A stretch of 64,000 nucleotides of DNA from Wansuia hejianensis (lineage in GTDB: Bacteria > Bacillota > Clostridia > Lachnospirales > Lachnospiraceae): the NCBI RefSeq assembly GCF_014337215.1, contig NZ_CP060635.1, positions 2,741,501-2,805,500 of the forward strand, read 5' to 3'. Positions 26,181 to 33,744 of this stretch are shown here, piece by piece. A program made the position numbers and the translations under genes. Numbering within the stretch: position 1 is the stretch's first letter; every line of letters starts with the position of its first letter. Under the pieces are notes generated by a model. The model had not been told where the DNA came from. It searched no databases and was given only the letters and a program-made list of their open reading frames with translations.

Positions 26181-26229
26181 TAGTAATTGTTACTATAATC
26201 ATTATATACCAGAACTTTCCTATTTTCAA
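26181..26229 (-). promoter_or_regulatory. Promoter and operator-like palindrome of the rubredoxin operon
   Basis: On the minus strand TTGAAA (26224-26229) and TATAAT (26201-26206) are 17 bases apart. A perfect palindrome with a three-base centre, TAGTAATTGTTACTA (26181-26195), covers the expected transcription start, a typical place for a repressor. Its AT-rich form is loosely like Fur/PerR-type sites, but it does not match their consensus well enough to name the regulator. Confidence 0.65.
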
Positions 26230-26428
26230 GCAGAAAACAAGAATATTTTTATTATTTCCCACACCCTTCAAAACATTCACGCTGTTTGATTTTTATGGTA
26301 AAATTCCACAAATTTCCTATACTATTTATCGTTTTTATATTATAATAATACTAACACAAATCCATTACAGTTGCCTGTATACCCTGTCTGCATCCAATGC
26401 TGAAAATCAAAGCGATGGTTCGCTGTGC

Positions 26429-26558
26429 GTATACAGTCTGAACTGTATACAAATCCCGCAGCCGGGGAACAGTCTATGCTGTACTGCAAAGCATGCTCTG
26501 GAATATAACAAAACCATACTTTTTGCGGGACGGTGAACAGCTTATGCTGTTTCACTCA
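26429..26558 (+). promoter_or_regulatory. Structured leader upstream of the sirtuin-like gene
   Basis: The 430-base gap 26149-26580 holds, on its sirtuin side, a perfect hairpin GTATACAG/CTGTATAC (26429-26436 and 26443-26450). A long-range pair TCCCGCA/TGCGGGA (26454-26460 and 26525-26531) encloses a further folded region, and a hairpin near 26534-26558 (GTGAACAGC with GCTGTTTCAC) sits just ahead of the gene. An AT-rich TATAAT-containing segment lies near 26338-26345. It could be a cis-regulatory RNA; I recognise no riboswitch class. Confidence 0.4.
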
Positions 26559-26580
26559 GTATTGAAACGGGGGTGTTTTC

Positions 26581-27318
26581 ATGTCAGCAAACCAGATTTT
26601 CTATCTAAAACAGATCATTGAGGACAGCAGCTATACCGTAGCCATCAGCGGCTCCCGCATGTTGGAGGAATGTGGGATTTACAGTCTGAAATCTCAGGAT
26701 CTGGCCTTTAAACTCGAATCAAAATACGGTTTTTCACCGGAACGGATGTTTACTAATATCTATTTCACCAACCGTACCTCACAGTTTTATAAATTTTTTC
26801 GGGAAGAAATCCTTTCTGTCCCTTCTCTCCCAGGTCCCTCCGCCTACGCTTTGGCTGCCATGGAGCGCGCCGGCAGGCTTCAGAGCATTATCACCGGCAA
26901 CATTTATGACCTGGAACAGAAAGCAGGCTGCAAAAATGTCATACACCTGCACGGGACCCTAAATTACTTCATCTGTCCTCACTGCAAACAGAAGTATACC
27001 CGTGAGGAAATCCTGAACACCAAGGGTGTCCCCCACTGCCGGAGCTGCGGAACCACCATACGGCCGGAGCTGTTGTTTTTCGGCGAAATGATAGACAGCC
27101 ATCTGATGACACGCACCACCCGCGAGATCGAAAAAGCCGATGTGCTACTTTTGCTGGAGACAACAATAGATTCAGAGCTGTATGCCAATTATATCAAATA
27201 CTTTTCAGGCAGTAAGCTGGTCATCATCCATGAAGAAGAGAACAGGCTGGATTATAGGGCTGACCTGGTCATACTGGACCGGCCGATGAACGTGCTTCCG
27301 GCTCTGGGTTATCAATAA
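26581..27318 (+). CDS. Divergent SIR2 family protein
   Basis: A 245-residue sirtuin-like protein. The zinc ribbon is intact (C132, C135, C153, C156) and the catalytic histidine is present in HLHG (residue 124). The NAD-binding motifs are altered: the usual glycine-rich GAGxSxxSGIPDF is SGSRMLEECGIYSLKS (23-38), and the QNID motif is GNIYD (106-110), so the NAD-contacting aspartate is displaced or lost. It may be a divergent deacylase or mono-ADP-ribosyltransferase, or inactive. The ribosome site is weak (GGGGGTG). Confidence 0.85.
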   Translation: MSANQIFYLKQIIEDSSYTVAISGSRMLEECGIYSLKSQDLAFKLESKYGFSPERMFTNIYFTNRTSQFYKFFREEILSVPSLPGPSAYALAAMERAGRLQSIITGNIYDLEQKAGCKNVIHLHGTLNYFICPHCKQKYTREEILNTKGVPHCRSCGTTIRPELLFFGEMIDSHLMTRTTREIEKADVLLLLETTIDSELYANYIKYFSGSKLVIIHEEENRLDYRADLVILDRPMNVLPALGYQ

Positions 27319-27455
27319 ACTGTCTTGCCTTTGTAGACCATCCCAGATATAATAACTCCAGAGTATCCCGTAACTCATGCCCCCGCCCGATAGGGCATGT
27401 ATTGCGGGGTGCCCTGCGGGTATGAATACGGATCTGTTAACAAGCTGCAGGCGGA

Positions 27456-27481
27456 GAATTCTGCCGGGCAGGATTCTTTTT
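27456..27481 (+). terminator. Rho-independent terminator between sirtuin and phosphatase genes
   Basis: GAATTCTGC (27456-27464) pairs with GCAGGATTC (27468-27476), with one G-U-type position, and five T follow. It ends only 22 bases before the next gene, so it may act as an attenuator for that gene as well as ending the sirtuin transcript. A TATAAT lies near 27348. Confidence 0.65.
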
Positions 27482-27503
27482 ATACACAGAAAGAAGGTAT
27501 CGT

Positions 27504-28295
27504 ATGCAGAACTTCAGCCAGACGCAGCTGGACCGGCTGGCGGATATCGTCCGCAAAACCAGACCCCTTTTTGAAAACACTGAACTGCTCTCCTCCGTAC
27601 ATCAAAAAGGCCAGGCAGATTTTGTCACCGACGTTGATTATCAGGTACAATCCTTCCTGCTCTCCGAACTGGCGGCGTTCCGCCCGGATATCCAGTTCAT
27701 GGGAGAGGAAAAAGACAACAGCAACATAGATTTCAGCGGACTGGTCTGGATTCTGGACCCTGTGGACGGAACTACCAATCTGATCCACCGCTTTCGCCAA
27801 AGCTCCGTTTCCCTGGCGCTGGCAGAAAATCACACGATAATCGCCGGCATCATCTACAATCCTTACACCGACGAATTATTCTCCGCCCTGAAGGGCTGCG
27901 GCTCATCCCTGAATGGACAGCCTGTCACTGTCAGCTCTTGCGCCTCATTATCCGATAGCCTGGTATCTGTCGGAACCTCGCCCTACATTCATGATTACGC
28001 AGATTGGAACTTCCGCAGGGCAAAGGAGATTTTTCTGCGTTGCCAGGATATCCGCCGGCTCGGCTCTGCCGCGCTGGATCTGGCTTACGTCGCCTGCGGG
28101 CGTACAGATGGTTTTTATGAAATATATCTGTCTCCCTGGGATTATGCGGCAGGCCTGCTGCTGATTGAAGAAGCCGGCGGCAGGGTTACCGATTTCTCCG
28201 GCAATCCGCCAGACTGCTCTGCACCGTCTTCCATTCTCGCTACGAATGGCAGCGTACATGAAGAATTGAGGGAGCTGCTGGTACAGCACCCGTAA
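27504..28295 (+). CDS. Inositol monophosphatase family protein
   Basis: A 263-residue magnesium-dependent phosphatase of the SuhB/CysQ superfamily. It shows the three metal-site motifs in order: DFVTDVDYQVQ, GEEKDN, and DPVDGTTNLIH, plus the C-terminal PWDYAAGLLLIEEAGGRVTD. It removes phosphate from inositol-1-phosphate or a related sugar or nucleotide phosphate; the family is not always specific. It is followed by deoC after 46 bases on the same strand. Confidence 0.93.
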   Translation: MQNFSQTQLDRLADIVRKTRPLFENTELLSSVHQKGQADFVTDVDYQVQSFLLSELAAFRPDIQFMGEEKDNSNIDFSGLVWILDPVDGTTNLIHRFRQSSVSLALAENHTIIAGIIYNPYTDELFSALKGCGSSLNGQPVTVSSCASLSDSLVSVGTSPYIHDYADWNFRRAKEIFLRCQDIRRLGSAALDLAYVACGRTDGFYEIYLSPWDYAAGLLLIEEAGGRVTDFSGNPPDCSAPSSILATNGSVHEELRELLVQHP

Positions 28296-28341
28296 ATCAT
28301 AACGTCAGCAAACATTCATTATTAAAAAGGAGAACTTTCAT

Positions 28342-28980
28342 ATGAATATCGCCCCCAAAATAGATCATACCATGTTAAAGCCAGACGCCACCTCAGACAC
28401 CATCCGGCGCTACTGCCGCGAGGCCCTTCAATACGGATTCGCTTCCGTATGTGTGAATAGCTGCCAGGTACCGCTTGTGGTGTCAGAACTGGCCGGTTCC
28501 GAAGTAAAGACCTGCAGTGTGGTCGGATTTCCACTGGGCGCCATGTCAACTGCCGCAAAAGCCTTTGAGGCAGAATGCGCGGTAAAAGAAGGCGCCTCCG
28601 AAATCGATATGGTCATCAATATAGGCGCCGTCAAGGATCACAATTGGGATCTGGTACAAAGAGATATCGCTGCGGTTGTGGACGCATCCAAACCGGCTGC
28701 CGTAAAAGTAATACTCGAAACCTGTCTTCTGACAGATGAAGAAAAGGCAAAAGCCTGTGAGGCCTCCGTGGCCGCCGGCGCCGCCTTTGTAAAAACATCT
28801 ACTGGTTTTTCTACAGGAGGCGCTACAACAGAAGATGTTTCCCTGATGAAAAAGACCGTAGCCGGGAAAGCTCTGGTAAAAGCCAGCGGAGGAATCCGCA
28901 CGCCGGAGGACGCCCAGGCCCTTCTGGAGGCCGGAGCCGACCGGATCGGCGCCGGCAACGGAATTCCCCTGCTGGGCTAA
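28342..28980 (+). CDS. deoC: Deoxyribose-phosphate aldolase
   Basis: A 212-residue class I aldolase that cleaves 2-deoxyribose-5-phosphate to glyceraldehyde-3-phosphate and acetaldehyde. The Schiff-base lysine is in AFVKTSTGFSTGGAT, and the accessory lysine is in ALVKASGGIRTPEDA. The N-terminal IDHTMLKPDAT is typical. Strong AAAGGAGAAC ribosome site before ATG 28342. Usual deo partners are absent here. Confidence 0.96.
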   Translation: MNIAPKIDHTMLKPDATSDTIRRYCREALQYGFASVCVNSCQVPLVVSELAGSEVKTCSVVGFPLGAMSTAAKAFEAECAVKEGASEIDMVINIGAVKDHNWDLVQRDIAAVVDASKPAAVKVILETCLLTDEEKAKACEASVAAGAAFVKTSTGFSTGGATTEDVSLMKKTVAGKALVKASGGIRTPEDAQALLEAGADRIGAGNGIPLLG

Positions 28981-28998
28981 ACACTTTCATCCGGCAGT

Positions 28999-29271
28999 TT
29001 ATTGCGGGCAGGGCTTTTCCCCTGCCCATTTTCTGCAATGCTCCAGCCTCGGAGCCGGATCAAAACCCATATCGGCTCCCATCGTCGCTTCCATGGTACA
29101 GGGAAACTCCTCACATTCCCCGCAATGATTCAGCCGCCTGGATTCACAGCAGCTCTTCACACCGCAGTCCCCTCCCCAAAAAGTTTTTTCCATCGTAACA
29201 CAGCCCGTGCAGTGTACTTCTTCTTTTCTCTCACATTCATCACAGCAAATGCCACATCTTGACTCATACAT
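28999..29271 (-). CDS. DUF3795-type cysteine-rich protein
   Basis: A 90-residue protein with ten or more cysteines, starting MYESRCGICCDECERKEEVH and including CTGCVTME and NHCGECEEFPC. The pattern suggests bound zinc or iron-sulfur; the family has no proven function. It closes a minus-strand group of four (YoaP-like, WYL regulator, GyrI-like, this gene). Confidence 0.8.
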   Translation of the reverse strand: MYESRCGICCDECERKEEVHCTGCVTMEKTFWGGDCGVKSCCESRRLNHCGECEEFPCTMEATMGADMGFDPAPRLEHCRKWAGEKPCPQ

Positions 29272-29294
29272 CTCCAGTACCTCCTTTTGACTTT

Positions 29295-29936
29295 TTATTT
29301 GCAGACTTTTTTCACCGGAAGGCGCAGAACCGTTCTCAGACGTTCCGGCGCTGTCCTTCTGGGATCACCCAGGTATATTTCATGGTGCTTCCGGGACTCC
29401 GTATAATCTGGCACGCAGCCATTCTCCGCAATAAACTGCTCCAGCCTTGACAGAGTGGCCGGTTCATCGTCATAGGGTCCGGTATGCATGACCTGGCAGC
29501 AAAGTCCTTCTGTCCACCTGACAAGCCTTGTGCGGTCAAAATTGAGCTCTGGTTTCTTTTTTAGCAGCTTTTGCTTCGCTTCTTCAAACACGGCCTCTGT
29601 CACGAATTCTGGCTGACGGATCATAGAAATCCAGTAAAATCCATCCTTTCTGGTAAAATCCACGCCGTCTTCCTCCCGCATCCACCATAATCCTTCCAGC
29701 GGCGGCACCACATATTCATAATAGCCCTCCGGCTGGCTGCCGTCCATCTTACTCATTTTTATGGAATAAGACAGCCCGTACAATATTTCCAGTGCATCCT
29801 TATATTCCTGGCATACGTTTGGATTCCCACGGCCTACTGCCTGGATAAAGGTCATTTCCGGCACTTCGAGGAATGCAGGTGTTTTTTTCGGCAAATAAAG
29901 ATCTTTATCTGTCTTCTTATAATCCCACTTCTCCAT
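29295..29936 (-). CDS. GyrI-like small-molecule-binding protein
   Basis: About 213 residues of the GyrI-like/SOUL-type binding fold without a DNA-binding domain (FLEVPEMTFIQAVGRGNPN near the start, CCQVMHTGPYDDEPATLSRL, HHEIYLGDPRRTAPERLRTV). Such proteins bind or hydrolyse cytotoxic small molecules. I chose ATG 29936 because GGAGGG lies 8 bases upstream; that ribosome site sits inside the overlapping end of the WYL gene, implying coupled translation. Confidence 0.88.
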   Translation of the reverse strand: MEKWDYKKTDKDLYLPKKTPAFLEVPEMTFIQAVGRGNPNVCQEYKDALEILYGLSYSIKMSKMDGSQPEGYYEYVVPPLEGLWWMREEDGVDFTRKDGFYWISMIRQPEFVTEAVFEEAKQKLLKKKPELNFDRTRLVRWTEGLCCQVMHTGPYDDEPATLSRLEQFIAENGCVPDYTESRKHHEIYLGDPRRTAPERLRTVLRLPVKKVCK

Positions 29937-30849
29937 TGTTTTTCCCTCCATATTTTTTCTTCAGCCTTTTTCCGATCCTGCGCAGCTCCCTGCGGAACTC
30001 TGCCGGTTCCAGCAGCTCTGCCTTATCCTCAAAGGTCAGGATCCAGCTTACAATCCCGTCTCTGTCATGAAATCCAAAGGAAAACAGAAGCTTCCCGTCC
30101 GCCTGTACTTCAAAGCTGTCCGGCCCGAACTCTTCCACCAGACGCCATTTACACTCCGGTTCAAACAATGCCCTGACCTGATAATTCTCAGAAAAAACCC
30201 CAACAGGCGGCGGCTTCGGCAGCGGAGCGGCCCGCCTCTCAAACTTTTCTCCCGCTGCTTTCAGCTCTGTCATCCTGTTCAGCTTGAACAGACGGAATTC
30301 CTGCCTGTCCATGCACCAGCCCCAGACATACCAGCTGCTCCACTGGAAGACCAGATCATAAGGTTCCAGCTGACGCCCACTTTCCCCCCTGGGTGAACAA
30401 TAGGTAAAAGAAACCCTTTCCGACCGTTCGATTGCTCTGTGAATCAGCTCTATCTTTGGCGCAAGAGAAGCCTTATACCAGGATGACAGGTCGATTAAGA
30501 TATGCTGGTCACCCGTCATCAGTCCGCTGGCTCCCACCGACAGCTTTTCCATCAGCTGGGCATACCGGTTCGTCCCGCTGACGCTGTCAAGACTGCGGAG
30601 TCCTGCCAGGATTGCCTGCATCTCAGAAGAGGTCAGCAACGTCCGGTCTATCCGGTAACCTTCCATAATGGAGATACCGCCGTTGGCACCCTGTAAGGTT
30701 GTAATGGGTATCCCTGCCTTAGACAGATCTTCTATGTCCCTGTTAATGGTCCGGCGGGACACTTCAAATTTTTCCGCGAGATAGGGAGCCGTCACTCTCT
30801 CCCTCTGCAGCAGAATGGACAGAATCCCAATCAGCCGGTCTATCTTCAT
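29917..30849 (-). CDS. WYL-domain transcriptional regulator
   Basis: A 310-residue repressor or activator with an N-terminal winged helix of the DeoR/HTH_11 type (MKIDRLIGILSILLQRERVT, then SRRTINRDIEDLSKAGIPI) and a C-terminal WYL ligand domain (LEPYDLVFQWSSWYVWGWC). ATG 30849 with GGAAAGGAG upstream was chosen; the frame upstream is open for 127 codons but overlaps the previous gene and is not convincing. It overlaps the GyrI-like gene and probably controls this cluster. Confidence 0.9.
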   Translation of the reverse strand: MKIDRLIGILSILLQRERVTAPYLAEKFEVSRRTINRDIEDLSKAGIPITTLQGANGGISIMEGYRIDRTLLTSSEMQAILAGLRSLDSVSGTNRYAQLMEKLSVGASGLMTGDQHILIDLSSWYKASLAPKIELIHRAIERSERVSFTYCSPRGESGRQLEPYDLVFQWSSWYVWGWCMDRQEFRLFKLNRMTELKAAGEKFERRAAPLPKPPPVGVFSENYQVRALFEPECKWRLVEEFGPDSFEVQADGKLLFSFGFHDRDGIVSWILTFEDKAELLEPAEFRRELRRIGKRLKKKYGGKNNGEVGL

Positions 30850-30874
30850 CCGCGCACTCCTTTCCCCGGCTGCT

Positions 30875-31633
30875 TCAGCCGCCGGCCAGCTTTTCCGCCA
30901 GCGCCAGAAATTTCTTAACTGAAAGTATTTCGTTGGTAATAAATTTCCCGTCATAAAACATGGAATACGACGTCGCTGCACACGGGGCATTCTGAGCCGC
31001 CTCGCACCGGTCAAGCAATATGCTCCGGAATGGAATTCCCATATCGTGGGCTGCCTCCTGCACCAGGGGCACATATTTTGCAGTAAAGGGACACTGGCAG
31101 GTATAATACAGCTCAAATCCACAGCCCTGGGTCTGCGGCCGCCTCGCCTGTTCCCGGAATAAAGGCGCCGGTGCATCTTCCCCAAACGGCAGATACAAGA
31201 GCTCAAAATACGGCTCCGCCGTATCCGCAACCCGGAATCCTCTGTGCTTCAGATATCCAGGGTCCGACAAAAACGGCATTTTCTTGAGTGAAGACAGAAC
31301 TGCCAGTCCCAGCTTTCCCTTCTCCCTGCTGTCCCGGATACAGGAATCCAGAAGAAGGTTGGAATTCCCTTGGCCTTTTAACTGTCCTGATACCCAAAAG
31401 CAGTTAATATACATATACCCAGCCGCCGTCACCGGCGCCCAGGCATACTCCGCCGGAATATACTCAATAAAGCATTTTCCTCTGACATTCCCCTTCAGAA
31501 ATACCAGGCCTTCTGCCAGCCGTTCTGCCAGCCAGGCTTTTTTAGACTTCACCTGACAGTCCTTATTATTAGAAATTGCGCAGCAAATGTGTTCTCTTTC
31601 CAGATTTTCCTCAGTAATCTGTATCAGCTCCAT
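30875..31633 (-). CDS. YoaP-like GNAT family N-acetyltransferase
   Basis: A 252-residue protein. The N-terminal part looks like a GNAT acetyltransferase (INCFWVSGQLKGQGNSNLLL is the acetyl-CoA loop). The C-terminal part resembles the YoaP domain, with a thioredoxin-like Cys pair YYTCQCPF and RSILLDRCEAAQNAPCA. The substrate is unknown. ATG 31633 follows TTAAGGAGGACAGA, much better than the ATG 13 codons upstream. It heads the four-gene minus-strand group. Confidence 0.85.
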   Translation of the reverse strand: MELIQITEENLEREHICCAISNNKDCQVKSKKAWLAERLAEGLVFLKGNVRGKCFIEYIPAEYAWAPVTAAGYMYINCFWVSGQLKGQGNSNLLLDSCIRDSREKGKLGLAVLSSLKKMPFLSDPGYLKHRGFRVADTAEPYFELLYLPFGEDAPAPLFREQARRPQTQGCGFELYYTCQCPFTAKYVPLVQEAAHDMGIPFRSILLDRCEAAQNAPCAATSYSMFYDGKFITNEILSVKKFLALAEKLAGG

Positions 31634-31778
31634 TCTGTCCTCCTTAACATAGTTCACGGCAGCCCGCAGCACCTGCCCCTGACGGGGTGGGGAAACAGTT
31701 CGCCCTGTTCCGTACGGTACTGATTTTCATGTGTGATCTTCATCCTAACACAGAGAACACGACATCAGTATGTCATGT

Positions 31779-32306
31779 TCATCCGCCCATTCCTACCAGC
31801 AACACACTGGCTACAATACCCGCCGTCATAGCAATGAGCGCGCCGGCCAGCGTGTACCTGGTTTTGCTCACCTTAGCGGCCACAAAATAGACCGACATAG
31901 TGTAGAAGACTGTTTCCGTACAGCTCATCATCAGAGAGCCGATGGCTCCGATCTGGGAATCTGTACCGTATTGCTTGAAAATATCCAGCAAAAGGCCCGT
32001 GGCCGCGCTTGCCGAAAACATCCGTACAATCGCCAGCGGCACCAGCGCGGCGGGAAATCCCAGAGGTTCTGAAACTCTTCCGATCAGGCCTGCAACCATA
32101 TCCAGAAAACCGGAAGCCCGCAGGACGCCTACCGCCACCAGAAGGCCAACCAGCGTCGGAAGGATCTGGACGACCGTCTTCAGGCCATCCCCGGCTCCTG
32201 ATACAAAATCATTATAAATGTTTCTCTTGGATATCAGCCCATAGGAAACTATATAGAAAATCAGGCATGGTATCAAAAGATCCGATAGAATATAGAGAAT
32301 TTTCAT
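31779..32306 (-). CDS. spmB: Spore maturation protein B
   Basis: A 175-residue membrane protein of the nucleoside-recognition/gate family with about five helices (LIPCLIFYIVSYGLI, LPTLVGLLVAVGVLRASGF, FPAALVPLAIVRMFSASAAT). In Bacillus SpmA and SpmB are needed for spore core dehydration. The usual adjacent spmA is missing here. The second ATG (32306) was chosen because AAGGA lies six bases upstream of it. Confidence 0.9.
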   Translation of the reverse strand: MKILYILSDLLIPCLIFYIVSYGLISKRNIYNDFVSGAGDGLKTVVQILPTLVGLLVAVGVLRASGFLDMVAGLIGRVSEPLGFPAALVPLAIVRMFSASAATGLLLDIFKQYGTDSQIGAIGSLMMSCTETVFYTMSVYFVAAKVSKTRYTLAGALIAMTAGIVASVLLVGMGG

Positions 32307-32385
32307 GATCATTCCTTGCTCGTCTTTTCTATATTGTATGTACGGACCGGAACCATATTCCCTAAGGCTTTACAGAATTATACCG

Positions 32386-33654
32386 TCAGTCCTCCGCCAC
32401 CGGAATCATCACAGGCCCTTCCGGCATAATGCTGACGGCTGCTTCAGGACCCGTCAGCCTCATCGCCATAGCCAGCCCTGCGTCCAGGTCCGGTGCCTGC
32501 TCTAAAAATATAGATTTTAAGACTTCCGTATCAATGGAACGGTTTACCAGAATTACATGTGTATCCTTCAACACTCTTGCAAGGATCTGCACCTGCCATT
32601 TATCCACCTCCACAGGATACGCAGACATTTTTTCATACAGCTCTTCCGGGCTGCAGCAGCTCGCCAGCAGCCTGCTGAAGCCCTCATGCCCGATTCCATC
32701 CCGGCACTCGGCTGCGATGACGATAACCCCTCCTTTTTTTACAGCCTGCCCCGCCACCTCTATTCCCTTTACCACCTGATACAGGTTCCGGTCCAGCGGA
32801 TAGCCATTATTCGTCGTAATTACAATATCTGTTCTCCTGACCGGTACAGACATGGTATTTTTCACGTATTCGCACCCTCGTTCATGAGCTTCAGCCGGAT
32901 CTCCCGCAAATGCGGCAACAATCTGTTTCCGTTCATTCAAAGCCACATTCAATATAAAGCCAAGGCCCGCCAGACGGGCCGCCTCACAGCATTCCTGATG
33001 AATCAGATTTCCTTCCAGGCAGGCGCCGCGGGAGTGGCGGTCCGCAATATTATGAGGGTTGTGATTCCGAAGGATCGTCGCCTCCCCGCTGACACCCGGC
33101 AGGATACTCTTTCTGCCGCCGCTGAATCCCGCGAAAAAATGGGCTTCTATAAAACCCTCCGCCAAAATCAGATCCTGTTCCTTCAAAACCCGGTTGACCA
33201 CCAGCTCGTTGCCCGTACTCATCTTGCCCAGCGAAATCAGCTGTCCCCCGTCTCTCGCATTATGATTCAATACCCGGTAGTTCCTGCAGATCTCTTCACC
33301 CAGCTGCTCTTCCTGTTCCTGTGAAGTCATACTTCTGTGAAGGCCGGTCGCGATCAGGATCGTAACTTCGTACTGATCCGCAGGCCGGTCAAAAGAATTC
33401 AGGATCAAGGGCAGCGTGATCCTGCTCGGCATGGGACGTGTATTGTCATCTGTAATAATCAGAATTTTCTTAGCACTGCGTGTCAGCTCTTTCAGCGAAG
33501 GACTGCCAATCGGATGCTCCAGCGCCTCTCTCACAATCTCCTGCTCCGTTTTTCCTGGTTCTATGCACTTCGCTTCAATTTCCTGCACCACCATTCCATC
33601 CGGCAGATGAAGCGGCAGGGTCTCCTGCCCAAAGGGCAGTCTGATTTCTCTCAT
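32386..33654 (-). CDS. LarA family nickel-pincer racemase/epimerase homologue
   Basis: A 422-residue LarA-type protein. It shows the histidine segment IATGLHRSMTSQEQEEQLGE, a second histidine in EAHFFAGFSGGRKSILPG and the cofactor-attaching lysine region within the same motif. LarA racemises lactate with a nickel-pincer nucleotide; homologues act on other 2-hydroxy acids, so the substrate is uncertain. The cofactor genes larB, larC and larE are not nearby. ATG 33654 follows AGGGGGAGTGAA. Confidence 0.85.
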   Translation of the reverse strand: MREIRLPFGQETLPLHLPDGMVVQEIEAKCIEPGKTEQEIVREALEHPIGSPSLKELTRSAKKILIITDDNTRPMPSRITLPLILNSFDRPADQYEVTILIATGLHRSMTSQEQEEQLGEEICRNYRVLNHNARDGGQLISLGKMSTGNELVVNRVLKEQDLILAEGFIEAHFFAGFSGGRKSILPGVSGEATILRNHNPHNIADRHSRGACLEGNLIHQECCEAARLAGLGFILNVALNERKQIVAAFAGDPAEAHERGCEYVKNTMSVPVRRTDIVITTNNGYPLDRNLYQVVKGIEVAGQAVKKGGVIVIAAECRDGIGHEGFSRLLASCCSPEELYEKMSAYPVEVDKWQVQILARVLKDTHVILVNRSIDTEVLKSIFLEQAPDLDAGLAMAMRLTGPEAAVSIMPEGPVMIPVAED

Positions 33655-33744
33655 TTCACTCCCCCTAATCTCAGACAATTTAAGTTCTTTCATTATACTC
33701 TTTTCCTTCACCCAGGGCAAGCAGGCTGTAACACAGATACGAAT

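Noticed and set aside
29917..31230. Longer 437-residue version of the WYL regulator
   Set aside because: The extra 127 residues overlap the YoaP-like gene, look unnatural, and the family-typical start is at 30849.
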